Shown: positions 26,254 to 35,809 of the stretch, piece after piece | Layout: every line of letters starts with the position of its first letter | Position numbering within the stretch: the stretch's first letter is position 1 | Source: Labilibaculum sp. K2S | GTDB taxonomy: Bacteria; Bacteroidota; Bacteroidia; Bacteroidales; Marinifilaceae | Direction: 5' to 3' | Length of the DNA: 64,000 nt | NCBI RefSeq assembly: GCF_030372765.1 | Contig: NZ_JAUCMW010000003.1 | Span: 1 to 64,000, forward strand | The notes under the pieces: generated by a model | The model's database searches: none | Told to the model about the DNA's origin: nothing | Seen by the model: the letters and a program-made list of their open reading frames with translations, nothing else | Position numbers and translations under genes: made by a program

Positions 26254-28212
26254 ATGATTAAATTTAGTAAAGGCTTGGTTTTAGTATTGTTGGTAGTAAG
26301 CAGCAATATATATGCACAAAAAGTAATTGAATCCACAAAACAGGTTTTAAAGTCACCCAACGAAAAATATGTGTTTGAATTTTTCCAGAAAAGTACAGAT
26401 AATGGAAAGAAACAGATGCACTATAAGCTTTTTTTTGATGGCAAACCTGTGGTTTTGGAATCCGATCTGGGAGTTCTGATTGAAAATAAGCTGTTTGAAT
26501 CGGCTTTAGGAATAGAAAACGATCCCAGTGAGTTGTGGTGCGAAAATCTGGATTTTAAAGGTGTTGATCGAAATACAGTTGATGAAAACTGGAAACCGGT
26601 GTATGGCGAACGCTGTATGGTAAAAAATAACTACAACGAAATGGTGCTTCATTTCAACAAGTTTGGAGCGCTTGGTGATTTGGTAGAGGGACATGCAGGA
26701 ACCTCTTACGATAAACGGCGAAGTTATAATATGGATCTTGTTGTACGGGTATATAACGAAGGTCTTGCTTTTCGTTACTATTTTCCGGAAACGGCTAACG
26801 GTTTGTTCTTACACATTGTTGGTGAGCAAACCAGTTACTCTTTGCCCAAAGGTACCATGGCTTGGTATGAAGCCTGGGCTCAGGGACCATACAGCTATTT
26901 GCCCTTGGAAAATTGGACTGGTGAATGTGAGCGTCCCTTGACTATAAATCTGAAAAACGGATTGTACGTAGCATTACTCGAAGCACAAATGATTGACTAC
27001 AGTCGGGGTAAGTTTATTCTGGACGATGAAAAACCAAATGCCATTCAACTTTCTATGTACGGTAAAGTGGATGCGGTCAGACCTTATTTTACTCCGTGGC
27101 GGGTGATTATGGTTGCCGAAACACCTGGTGAACTATTGGAAAATAATGATATTGTATTGAATCTGAATGAACAAAATCAACTAAAAAACACATCATGGAT
27201 TAAGCCGGGAAAAGTGATTCGCTCGAACCTTACAACCAAAGATGCAAAAGAGTGTATTGATTTCGCGGTTGAACGCAATCTGCAATATGTGCACCTTGAT
27301 GCCGGTTGGTATGGATCCGAAGTAGATGTAACTTCTGATGCAACCACCATTGCTGAAAATCGGGATTTGGATATGCAGGAACTGGTTAATTATGCGGCAG
27401 GCAAAGGAATTGGTGTTTTTTACTATGTGAATCAACGGGCATTGTATAAGCATCTGGACGAAGTATTTGAACAATGTCGTAAATGGGGAATAAAAGGAGT
27501 GAAATTTGGTTTTGTTCATATTGGCTCAAACCGCTGGACTGCCTGGCTCCACGAAGCCATCAAAAAAGCTGCCGAATATCAATTAATGGTTGATGTTCAC
27601 GATGAATACCGTCCGACTGGTTTCAGCCGAACTTATCCAAACCTAATGACTCAGGAAGGAATACGCGGCAACGAAGAAATGCCCGATGCTACTCACAATA
27701 CAATTTTACCATTTACACGGTATTTGGCCGGAGCTGGTGATTATACCATCTGTTACTATAACAAAAAGATTAAAACAACTCATGCCCACCAATTGGCGCT
27801 TTCAGTTGTCTATTACAGTCCCATACAGTTTTTGTACTGGTATGATATTCCAAGTGATTATAAAGGAGAAAAAGAGATTGCCTTTTTTGATGCCGTAAAA
27901 ACAGTTTGGGATGATACCAAAGTAGTAAACGGGGAAATAGGTAAATATATTACGGTGGCCAGAAAATCAGGTAGCGAGTGGTTTGCAGGGGCAATTACGA
28001 ATAAGGAAGCACGCGAAGTGGAGATTCCGCTTTCTTTTTTAGAGAATGGAAAGAAGTATAAGGCCTGTATTTATACCGATGATGATAAAATAAAATCCTG
28101 TACTAAGGTAAAAATGTCGGAAAGCGAAGTAGATGCCTCAAAAACATTGAAATTTAAATTAAAAGAGAGTGGTGGTGTCGCAATTCATTTTGTGATGGAG
28201 AAAAATAAATAA
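26254..28212 (+). CDS. GH97 glycosidase with Gly at the retaining-nucleophile position
   Basis: A 652-residue secreted GH97 enzyme: signal peptide (to about 21, SNIYAQ), N-terminal beta-super-sandwich (about 25-280), a (beta/alpha)8 barrel (about 290-555, YVHLDAGWYG, HDEYRPTGFSRTYPNLM, EGIRGNEEMP) and a small C-terminal sandwich. GH97 contains inverting alpha-glucosidases such as SusB and retaining alpha-galactosidases such as BT1871. Where retaining enzymes carry the nucleophile Asp (VKxDF), this protein reads VKFGF (Gly419). The spacing to the acid candidate Glu474 (55 residues) matches my recall of BT1871 (415 and 470). This argues for an inverting mechanism with Glu451 as a base candidate (inference). 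Starts 2 bases after the lyase gene. Confidence 0.88.
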   Translation: MIKFSKGLVLVLLVVSSNIYAQKVIESTKQVLKSPNEKYVFEFFQKSTDNGKKQMHYKLFFDGKPVVLESDLGVLIENKLFESALGIENDPSELWCENLDFKGVDRNTVDENWKPVYGERCMVKNNYNEMVLHFNKFGALGDLVEGHAGTSYDKRRSYNMDLVVRVYNEGLAFRYYFPETANGLFLHIVGEQTSYSLPKGTMAWYEAWAQGPYSYLPLENWTGECERPLTINLKNGLYVALLEAQMIDYSRGKFILDDEKPNAIQLSMYGKVDAVRPYFTPWRVIMVAETPGELLENNDIVLNLNEQNQLKNTSWIKPGKVIRSNLTTKDAKECIDFAVERNLQYVHLDAGWYGSEVDVTSDATTIAENRDLDMQELVNYAAGKGIGVFYYVNQRALYKHLDEVFEQCRKWGIKGVKFGFVHIGSNRWTAWLHEAIKKAAEYQLMVDVHDEYRPTGFSRTYPNLMTQEGIRGNEEMPDATHNTILPFTRYLAGAGDYTICYYNKKIKTTHAHQLALSVVYYSPIQFLYWYDIPSDYKGEKEIAFFDAVKTVWDDTKVVNGEIGKYITVARKSGSEWFAGAITNKEAREVEIPLSFLENGKKYKACIYTDDDKIKSCTKVKMSESEVDASKTLKFKLKESGGVAIHFVMEKNK

Positions 28213-28292
28213 TGTCATAAAAAAACAGCAAGTTGTGAGTTACACGGATTAGCTCATACAATCAATTCTATATTCATTCAATCAAAATAAAA

Positions 28293-29228
28293 ATGAAAAA
28301 ATACGCGATAGGTGCCGATATAGGTGGAAGCCATATTAGTTGTGCATTGGTTGATATGTTCGAAGGGCATATTGTAGCCGATAGTCATACTGAAATTAAG
28401 ATAGATAATAAAGCTTCTGCTAATGAGATATTAAACGGTTGGAGGGATGCCATAGCTTCAACGATTGAAAAAGCAGGTCGTGAAAATGTTGTAGGAGTTG
28501 GTTTTGCCATGCCTGGTCCATTTGCCTACGATAAAGGGATTGCTCTATTTGATGAATCGGTGGCTAAATTTCAAAAGCTCTATAACGTTAATGTGGCTAA
28601 TGAGCTTGCCGATCGTTTGCAAACCAATGGTTCAATACCATTTCGTTTTATGAACGATGCTTCTGCCTTTGCTGCAGGAGAAGCATGGTTGGGTGAGGCG
28701 GTAAAAGTTACGAAAAGCGTTTCGATTACTTTGGGCACTGGTTTTGGTTCCGCCTTTGTGGCGGAAGGTCTTCCGGTTGTTGAAGGGGAAGGAGTTCCGT
28801 CTATGGGATGTGTTTGGCATCTTCCATTTAAAAATGGAATCGGAGATGATTATTTCTCAACCCGATGGTGCATTGCCTGTTGGGAAGAGTTATCGGGCAA
28901 AAAGGTAAATGGGGTAAAACCTATTGCTGATGCTGCATCAACAAATTCCAAAGCTAAAAGTCTCTTGGAAGAGTATGGCTCAAATATGGGTGAATTCCTG
29001 GGGCCTTGGTTAAAGAGTTTTGGAGCCGAAATGTTGGTGATAGGAGGAAATGTGAGCGGAGCTTATAACTTGTTTGGTACTGCCTTTGAAGCTGAATTGA
29101 AAAAACAAGGTGTAGATGTTCAAATTGCCATCTCAGGATTAAAAGAAGATGCTGCCATTATCGGTAGTGCCCGTATGTTGGATGATGCTTACTTTAAGCA
29201 GATAGAGCAGGTGTTGCCTTTAATGTAA
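28293..29228 (+). CDS. ROK-family sugar kinase
   Basis: A 311-residue cytoplasmic kinase. The phosphate-binding loop ADIGGSHISCALVD at the N-terminus, the catalytic Asp in MNDASAFAAGE and the second loop TLGTGFGSAFV are all as in ROK kinases. The C-terminal VIGGNVSGAYNLF completes the ATP site. The usual ROK zinc cluster (CxCGxxGCxE) is absent; that region reads DDYFSTRWCIACW. It would phosphorylate the monosaccharide freed by the PUL 1 enzymes before it enters central metabolism. It is followed by an MFS sugar transporter 107 bases on, a kinase-plus-permease pair at the end of the locus. The sugar is unknown; glucose, mannose, galactose or fructose are possible. Confidence 0.85.
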   Translation: MKKYAIGADIGGSHISCALVDMFEGHIVADSHTEIKIDNKASANEILNGWRDAIASTIEKAGRENVVGVGFAMPGPFAYDKGIALFDESVAKFQKLYNVNVANELADRLQTNGSIPFRFMNDASAFAAGEAWLGEAVKVTKSVSITLGTGFGSAFVAEGLPVVEGEGVPSMGCVWHLPFKNGIGDDYFSTRWCIACWEELSGKKVNGVKPIADAASTNSKAKSLLEEYGSNMGEFLGPWLKSFGAEMLVIGGNVSGAYNLFGTAFEAELKKQGVDVQIAISGLKEDAAIIGSARMLDDAYFKQIEQVLPLM

Positions 29229-29335
29229 TAACCAAGCTATTTTGGGTATTGTGTGAAAAGCGTGAATCAATAGAAACTTGTTAACCTCTTCTGTATGTTG
29301 TTTCTAGATTTTAATAAAAATATTTTGTAAAGACG

Positions 29336-30514
29336 ATGACAAATAAAAAAATAAACATCTCGCAAATTATGCCGGTTTTGTTTGGCTTTTTTGTAATGGG
29401 ATTTTGCGATGTGGTTGGTATCACGTCAGCTCATGTAAAAGAAGATCTTTTGGGTGGATACGATCCGGCATTTAGAGATACACTTTCGAATCTTATTCCT
29501 GTGGCACTTTTCTCAATGTTTTTGCTTTTTTCTATTCCAACAGGGATGTTGATGAATAAAATTGGCCGAAAAAAAACAGTGATATTGAGTAATGCAATTA
29601 CTATTGTGGCCATGTTTATTCCACTTATAGAGTATTCATTTGTAATGTCTCTTATTGCTTTTGCTTTGCTGGGTATTGCTAATACCATCTTACAGGTATC
29701 TCTAAATCCGTTAATCGCAAATGTAGTAAAAGGCGACAGACTAACCAGCAGTTTAACTGCCGGACAGTTTGTAAAAGCAATTTCATCATTTAGTGCCCCT
29801 TTTATTGCTGCATTTGCTGCTTCTCAGCTTGATAACTGGCAATATATCTTTCCTATTTATGCATTAATTACCTTGTTATCTACTATTTGGCTACTGGCAA
29901 CGACAATAAAGGAAGATCGAATAGAAGAAAAAGCCAATTCGTTTGGCAGTGTAATGGCTCTTTTGAAAGATAAAACCATTCTGTTGTTATTCTTGGGGAT
30001 ATTGTTTGTTGTAGGTGTTGATGTGGGAATCAATACCGCTTCATCTAAAATATTAATGGAGCGTTGCGGTCTAAGTTCTATTGAAGCAGGTTACGGACCA
30101 AGTGTTTATTTTGCATTACGTACTTTGGGAGCCTTTTTAGGTGCAATAATTTTAGCCAAATTTTCTTCTTCCAAATTCTTTAAAATAAATATTGTAGCAG
30201 CGGTAGTTGCATTGGTGATATTAATTTTTATGCAAAACCAGTATGCTATTTTTGCTATTTTTGGTGTTATTGGTTTTTCCATTGCCAATATTTTCCCTAT
30301 TATTTTTGGAATGGCTATTCAGGCTCGTCCTGATAAAAGTAATGAAATCTCTGGTTTGATGATTACCGGAGTTTTTGGTGGTGCTGTTCTTCCATTTCTG
30401 ATGGGAATCCTATCTGATGTGATGGGATCTCAGGTAGGTTCTGTAATCGTTATTTTAGGCGGGGCGCTATATCTTACATTTGCGGCTTTTGCTTTAAGCA
30501 CTAAAAAAGTATAG
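29336..30514 (+). CDS. MFS sugar:cation symporter, FucP/GluP-like
   Basis: A 392-residue inner-membrane transporter with about 12 hydrophobic helices. It carries the FucP-branch marks: an N-terminal helix with FGFFVMGFCDVVGI, the loop LMNKIGRKKTVI between helices 2 and 3, and GITSAHVKEDLLG. It should bring a hexose or 6-deoxyhexose released in the periplasm into the cytoplasm, where the ROK kinase just upstream can act on it. It is the last gene of PUL 1; a strong terminator follows at 30643. Confidence 0.85.
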   Translation: MTNKKINISQIMPVLFGFFVMGFCDVVGITSAHVKEDLLGGYDPAFRDTLSNLIPVALFSMFLLFSIPTGMLMNKIGRKKTVILSNAITIVAMFIPLIEYSFVMSLIAFALLGIANTILQVSLNPLIANVVKGDRLTSSLTAGQFVKAISSFSAPFIAAFAASQLDNWQYIFPIYALITLLSTIWLLATTIKEDRIEEKANSFGSVMALLKDKTILLLFLGILFVVGVDVGINTASSKILMERCGLSSIEAGYGPSVYFALRTLGAFLGAIILAKFSSSKFFKINIVAAVVALVILIFMQNQYAIFAIFGVIGFSIANIFPIIFGMAIQARPDKSNEISGLMITGVFGGAVLPFLMGILSDVMGSQVGSVIVILGGALYLTFAAFALSTKKV

Positions 30515-30642
30515 ATTGAGTTGTTCTAAAATTGGTTGTCAGAAAAATAACTAATTTAAGGACGGGACAATTAATTTATTAGAAATTTCACAACCTGAAA
30601 TTGTTTGTAGCTCCAATAAGTATATCTTGAACCAATCTGATT

Positions 30643-30685
30643 ATAAAAACCGCATGAAACATTCGTTTTATGCGGTTTTTATATT
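30643..30685 (+). terminator. Terminator at the PUL 1/PUL 2 border
   Basis: A perfect 13-bp stem (30643-30655 with 30670-30682, core AACCGCAT/ATGCGGTT) ends in a run of T. A small inner AAAC/GTTT helix tightens the loop. It lies 128 bases after the MFS gene and works in either direction. Confidence 0.85.
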
Positions 30686-30938
30686 TTAGGGATCAGTAGT
30701 GAATTTATGGTATTTATGCGGAGCAAATAAGATGATTGACGTATATTGCTGATTTAAAGTATTTTAATATTCTAGTTTATTGTATTAAATTAACATTTTC
30801 GACATTAATTTGTATCATAAAAGACACATGAGTTATCATTTCAACCCTTATCGTTAACAAATTTTAACAAGTTGGAGTAAGACCAGTGATATATTTGCAA
30901 CATGTTTAATAACCGAGTTTTATTTAAATCAGATTTCT
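30686..30938 (+). promoter_or_regulatory. PUL 2 promoter region with a consensus -7 element
   Basis: A 253-base gap before the second SusC. TATATTTG at 30890-30897 fits the Bacteroidota sigma-factor -7 consensus TAnnTTTG exactly, 41 bases before the ATG. No clean TTTG stands at the usual 19-21 base distance upstream (TTTTAA at 30862-30867 is the nearest), as is common for activator-dependent Sus promoters. The hybrid two-component regulator at 45279 is the likely activator. Confidence 0.6.
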
Positions 30939-33900
30939 ATGATGATTAAAAAAGCGAAATTAAAAATTCCGGTGCAATCGTTATCAAGGCAGTTGCTAAT
31001 CTTTACTGGAATTGCGCTAATGTTGCTTTCAGCAACTGTGGCATATGGGCAGACAGAGCGAACCATAACGGGTGTTGTTGTATCTGCGACAGACAATACG
31101 CCAATACCGGGTACGAATGTAGTTATAAAAGGAACTACAATTGGTGGAATTACCGATATTGATGGAAACTACTCTATTCAGGTTAACGAAAACGATGTCG
31201 TTGTTTTTTCTTTTATTGGATTTAGATCTCAGGAAGTTCTTATCTCCAATCAGCAGGTAATAAATATTATATTGGCTGAAGATGTATCCAGCCTTGATGA
31301 AGTGGTTGCCATTGGTTACGGTGTGCAAAAGAAGAAATTGGTTACCGGGGCAACTATCAATGTTAAAGGTGATGATATTGCTAAAATGAATACCACAAAC
31401 CCATTGCAGGCATTGCAAGGAAAAACACCCGGTGTGAATATTTCATCTTCTTCCGGACAACCTGGAGAAGAAGTGAAAGTGACCATCCGTGGTTTGGGTA
31501 CCATTGGAAATTCAAAGCCATTGTATATCATTGACGGGATCGAAGGTGATATTTCAACTTTAAATGCATCAGATATTCAGTCTATTGATATTCTTAAAGA
31601 TGCTGCTTCCGCTGCAATTTACGGTGCACAGTCTGCTAATGGTGTTGTTCTTATTACAACAAAAAGAGGCACGAAAGGTAAAGCACAAGTCTCTTTTGAT
31701 GCTTATTATGGACTTCAAAATGTTGAACGAGTAGTTCCATTGCTGAATGCACAGGAATATAAAATAATTATGGATGAGCAAGAGATAAATTCTGGTCGCG
31801 CTCCATTCGACTGGGATGCTAAGGAAGGGAATTCTTACGATACCGATTGGATGGATCAGATGATCAAAAAAAATGCAAAGACCCAAAATTACTCTTTTAA
31901 TATTAATGGTGGTTCAGAAACTTCAGTCTATTCCATATCATTAAGTTATGTTTCACAGGAAGGTATTATTGGCGGTTCGGGAGTGTCTAATTATGAACGC
32001 TATGGGTTCAGGTCAAACACTGAACAAAAATTATACAATGATGTACTTGTTGTGGGGCAGCATTTAAACTTGAATTATATTAATAATAAAGGGATTAGTG
32101 TTGGAAACCAATATAATAATACCTTACGCTCAGCCTTTAACGTTTCGCCTTTATCGCCGGTATATAGTGATAATAACATTTATGACAGTCCTTTTAACGA
32201 TACCAGCAATTCCAATTGGAATAAAGGGGATGGTAATCCTTATGCTGCAATGATGACTAATCATAGTTTGAATAGAAACCAAAAAGTTTTTGGTGACGTT
32301 TATGCAGAACTTCAGCCGATTAAAAATATGAAGATTAGATCAACTTTTGGTGTTAATTATTATTCTGGCAATAGCCGTAGTTTTACACCATTATATCAAT
32401 TTTCGATTTATTCGTATAATACAGATCATGAAACGATTCGCCAGAGTATGAATAGTGGAATTTCGCTAACGTGGACAAATACAGTTGGTTATGATTTTAA
32501 ATTAAATAACGAACATGCTTTCAATGTGTTAATCGGATCTGAAGCTTTAAAATCAGAAGGGGTAAGTATGTCTGCTAGTAACTGGAATCTATTATCGCAA
32601 TTCGATGATTTTGATCACGCTTATTTAGATAATACTACAGGAAAAGCTCATTTAGAAGATGAGACTGATCCTGATAATCGCACAATTATAACTACAAAAG
32701 AAGTTGGTGGCGCACCTAATTTACATTATCGACGTCTTTCTTATTTTGGAAGATTAGGCTATAACTACAAAGAGAAATACATACTTAATGCAACATTCAG
32801 AGCTGATGGTTCGTCCAGATTTGCTCATGGCTACCAATGGGGCTATTTCCCATCTGTTTCTGCAGGCTGGACCATTAGCAATGAGCCTTTTATGGCCTCA
32901 ACAAATAATTGGCTTGATCAACTAAAATTACGTGTTAGCTGGGGACAGGTTGGTAATCAGGCAGTTCCTGATTTAAGATTTGCCTCACTTGTTAGTACTT
33001 CAACCGCAGTTTCTGGTGAAAATCCGGCAGCATTTTACAACTTTGGTAATGCTGGGGTAAATACTCCAGGTGCATTTCAGAAAGCATTGGCAAATCCAGG
33101 CCTGCAATGGGAAACATCACAGCAGACTGACATTGGTTTTGATGCCTATTTATTGAAAGCGCGTTTGGGAGTAAGCGGTGATTTTTATATTAAAGATACA
33201 AAAGATTGGATAGTACAACCTCCTATTCCAGCCACAGCAGGAGCAGATGCTCCATGGATTAATGGAGGAGGAGTGAAAAACAAAGGTGTTGAATTGTCTG
33301 TTACCTGGAACGATCATATGGGCGATTTTAAATATTCAGTCGGAGTGAATGGTGCTTACAATAAGAATACTGTAGGTGTGATTAAAACATCGGATGGAAT
33401 GATTCATGGATTGAGCAACATGCTTTACGCTAATTCACCAGAGTTTTATCGTGCTGAAAATGGGCATGCCATTGGATATTTCAGAGGTTATCAAACCGAT
33501 GGACTTTTCCAGAGTGGAGCAGACATAGCAGCATGGAAAGCTGAGGGAAAAGGAATTTTGCAGTCTGAAGTTATGCCAGGTGATGTTAAATTTGTTGATC
33601 AAAACACAGATGGTGTTATTGATGACAATGACAAAGTGGATTTAGGAAACGGAATGCCTAAAATAACTGGTGGTTTTACATTTAATTGTGAGTATAAAAA
33701 TTTTGATTTTCGCGTTGATGCTTCCGGTGTAACGGGTAACAAAATAGTTCAGTCGTATGGCCAGATTGGTGGTCAGTCCAATTATACAACAGCTATATTA
33801 CAGCGGTGGACTGGAGAAGGTACTTCAAACCGAATTCCACGTGTAACTACAAATAACATTAACTGGGTGTTCTCTGACATGTATTTACACTCCGGAAATT

Positions 33901-34133
33901 ATTTACGTATAAGTAACATTAACCTGGGTTATGACTTTGCTGATTTGATTCAGATAAAAACCATCAGTCAGTGTCGTTTATATTGTTCTGTACAAAATGC
34001 ATTTACATTTACCAAATATAATGGTATGGATCCTGAGATTGGATATGGGGTTGAAAATTGGGTTTCCGGTGTTGATTTAGGATACTATCCACGTCCCAGG
34101 ACTGTAATATTTGGAGTTAATCTTAAATTTTAG
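30939..34133 (+). CDS. SusC-like TonB-dependent outer-membrane transporter (PUL 2)
   Basis: A 1064-residue SusC-family transporter for import of the PUL 2 oligosaccharides. The signal peptide runs to about 37 (SATVAYGQ), followed by a carboxypeptidase-D-like domain (about 40-115, GTTIGGITDIDGNY), the signature LDEVVAIGYGVQKK, a plug (PLYIIDGIEGD, AIYGAQSANGVVLITTKRG) and a barrel ending in VIFGVNLKF. It belongs to the same broad family as the SusC at 3960 but is divergent. It ends 9 bases before the SusD gene, so the pair is co-translated. Confidence 0.95.
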   Translation: MMIKKAKLKIPVQSLSRQLLIFTGIALMLLSATVAYGQTERTITGVVVSATDNTPIPGTNVVIKGTTIGGITDIDGNYSIQVNENDVVVFSFIGFRSQEVLISNQQVINIILAEDVSSLDEVVAIGYGVQKKKLVTGATINVKGDDIAKMNTTNPLQALQGKTPGVNISSSSGQPGEEVKVTIRGLGTIGNSKPLYIIDGIEGDISTLNASDIQSIDILKDAASAAIYGAQSANGVVLITTKRGTKGKAQVSFDAYYGLQNVERVVPLLNAQEYKIIMDEQEINSGRAPFDWDAKEGNSYDTDWMDQMIKKNAKTQNYSFNINGGSETSVYSISLSYVSQEGIIGGSGVSNYERYGFRSNTEQKLYNDVLVVGQHLNLNYINNKGISVGNQYNNTLRSAFNVSPLSPVYSDNNIYDSPFNDTSNSNWNKGDGNPYAAMMTNHSLNRNQKVFGDVYAELQPIKNMKIRSTFGVNYYSGNSRSFTPLYQFSIYSYNTDHETIRQSMNSGISLTWTNTVGYDFKLNNEHAFNVLIGSEALKSEGVSMSASNWNLLSQFDDFDHAYLDNTTGKAHLEDETDPDNRTIITTKEVGGAPNLHYRRLSYFGRLGYNYKEKYILNATFRADGSSRFAHGYQWGYFPSVSAGWTISNEPFMASTNNWLDQLKLRVSWGQVGNQAVPDLRFASLVSTSTAVSGENPAAFYNFGNAGVNTPGAFQKALANPGLQWETSQQTDIGFDAYLLKARLGVSGDFYIKDTKDWIVQPPIPATAGADAPWINGGGVKNKGVELSVTWNDHMGDFKYSVGVNGAYNKNTVGVIKTSDGMIHGLSNMLYANSPEFYRAENGHAIGYFRGYQTDGLFQSGADIAAWKAEGKGILQSEVMPGDVKFVDQNTDGVIDDNDKVDLGNGMPKITGGFTFNCEYKNFDFRVDASGVTGNKIVQSYGQIGGQSNYTTAILQRWTGEGTSNRIPRVTTNNINWVFSDMYLHSGNYLRISNINLGYDFADLIQIKTISQCRLYCSVQNAFTFTKYNGMDPEIGYGVENWVSGVDLGYYPRPRTVIFGVNLKF

Positions 34134-34142
34134 AAGAATTAA

Positions 34143-35795
34143 ATGAAAATTATTATGAAAAGATTCAAATTATATATATTGATAGCTGGATTGATAGTCA
34201 CAGGTGTTTTTTCATCCTGTTCAGATACCTTTCTGGATGTGGAATCGAAAACAATTCTTTCCAGCACAAACTTTTACAAAACACAGGCTGATGCGGAAAT
34301 GGCATTGGTGGGTTGTTATGATGGTTATCAAGTAAAGAGTACTGCATTTTCTATTTATTTACTTTCTGGAGTTGCATCCGACGAATGCTTTGGTGGTGGT
34401 GGTGCTAATGACGGCAGAGGTTTACAATTGGTAGATAGATTTGATATAAGTCAGTCTCCAGCAGATAATAGTATCTTAATCGATACTTGGGGTAAGTATT
34501 ATGAGGCTATCTTCCGTTGTAACTCCTTGTTGCAAAAACTTCCGGGTTTAGAAAAATGGGATTCCGGCGATGCTACTACTGATTCAATAGTAAAGAACCG
34601 CATTGAAGGTGAAGCACGTTTTTTAAGGGCAATAGAGTACTTTGATATGGTTCGTCTCTTTGAAAATATTCCTTTATTGAGTGTACCTACCAAGGAATAT
34701 GTTCCTCAGGCAAATCCTTATGATACGTATAAGCTGATCGTTAGCGATCTTATATTTGCTGCAGAGAATATACCTGCAGATGCATATCCCAGAGCGGAGT
34801 CTGCTACGAATGACGGGCGTGTGACACGTTATGCTGCAAAAGCAATGTTAGCTCGTGTTTATTTGTTTTATACAGGCTATTATGGCAAAGACGATCTGGG
34901 TATAACCAAACAATATGTATTAGAAGGACTTGAAGATGTAATTTCCAGTAACGAGTTTGATCTTGTTACTGATTTTAAAACGCTTTGGCCTGCTGCAAGT
35001 TATGTTCCAGATGAGGATAATAATACATTGGATAAGTCAGCTTATGCAGGTAAAGGGAATGTAGAAGTTGTATTCGCTCAAAAATTTAACAGCACAACAG
35101 ACTATAACGGAAATACGGATGGAAATCGTTGGCTTGTGATGATGGGGATGCGTAATACAAATTTCTCTCCTTATGGTAAAGGCTGGGGTGCTTGTACTGT
35201 AAATCCTCAATATGTTAATTCTTTTCCATCAGGAGATACCCGTAGGACAGCTTCTGTTATCGATATAGTTGGTGAAGGAATTGAAAGTTCATTTGATATT
35301 AATGATCAGCGTGAATATACAGGGTATACCGTGAAAAAATACACCCCGACAGCATTGCCAGATGGAACATCGGATACCGGTGGGGCAAAAGATTTTCAGA
35401 TATCTCAGGATCAGGATTATATATTAATTAGATATGCAGATGTACTGCTTATGGCAGCTGAACTAGGTTCTTCAAATACCTTGGAATATTTCAATAAAGT
35501 GCATACACGTGCAGGTTTAGATGAAGTAGCATCAATTACTCAGGATGATATTATGACAGAGCGTAAATTTGAGTTTGCTTTTGAAGGTATCCGTTATTGG
35601 GATTTGTTGAGAACAGGAATAGACAACGCTGCAAATGTAATTGCAGCTTCAGCGCAAACAGTGAAGAGTGCCAACGTGCCGGATCAAGTAACTTATGATG
35701 CTGCTCAGATTAAAGCTACTAGAGGATTTATGCAGATTCCTAATACTGAGATCACGCTTTCAAACGGAACGTTGACACAAAATCCGGGATGGTAA
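34143..35795 (+). CDS. SusD/RagB-like glycan-binding lipoprotein (PUL 2)
   Basis: A 550-residue lipoprotein (lipobox FSSC, Cys28 from this start) paired with the SusC just upstream. SusD signatures are present: FLDVESKTILSSTNFYKTQADAEMAL, RFLRAIEYFDMVRLFENIPL, LIRYADVLLMAAE and MTERKFEFAFEGIRYWDLLRTG. It binds the incoming glycan and closes the SusC barrel. A second ATG four codons in (34155) is an alternative start. The small lipoprotein at 35810 follows after 14 bases. Confidence 0.95.
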   Translation: MKIIMKRFKLYILIAGLIVTGVFSSCSDTFLDVESKTILSSTNFYKTQADAEMALVGCYDGYQVKSTAFSIYLLSGVASDECFGGGGANDGRGLQLVDRFDISQSPADNSILIDTWGKYYEAIFRCNSLLQKLPGLEKWDSGDATTDSIVKNRIEGEARFLRAIEYFDMVRLFENIPLLSVPTKEYVPQANPYDTYKLIVSDLIFAAENIPADAYPRAESATNDGRVTRYAAKAMLARVYLFYTGYYGKDDLGITKQYVLEGLEDVISSNEFDLVTDFKTLWPAASYVPDEDNNTLDKSAYAGKGNVEVVFAQKFNSTTDYNGNTDGNRWLVMMGMRNTNFSPYGKGWGACTVNPQYVNSFPSGDTRRTASVIDIVGEGIESSFDINDQREYTGYTVKKYTPTALPDGTSDTGGAKDFQISQDQDYILIRYADVLLMAAELGSSNTLEYFNKVHTRAGLDEVASITQDDIMTERKFEFAFEGIRYWDLLRTGIDNAANVIAASAQTVKSANVPDQVTYDAAQIKATRGFMQIPNTEITLSNGTLTQNPGW

Positions 35796-35809
35796 TTAAT
35801 AAACTTTAA

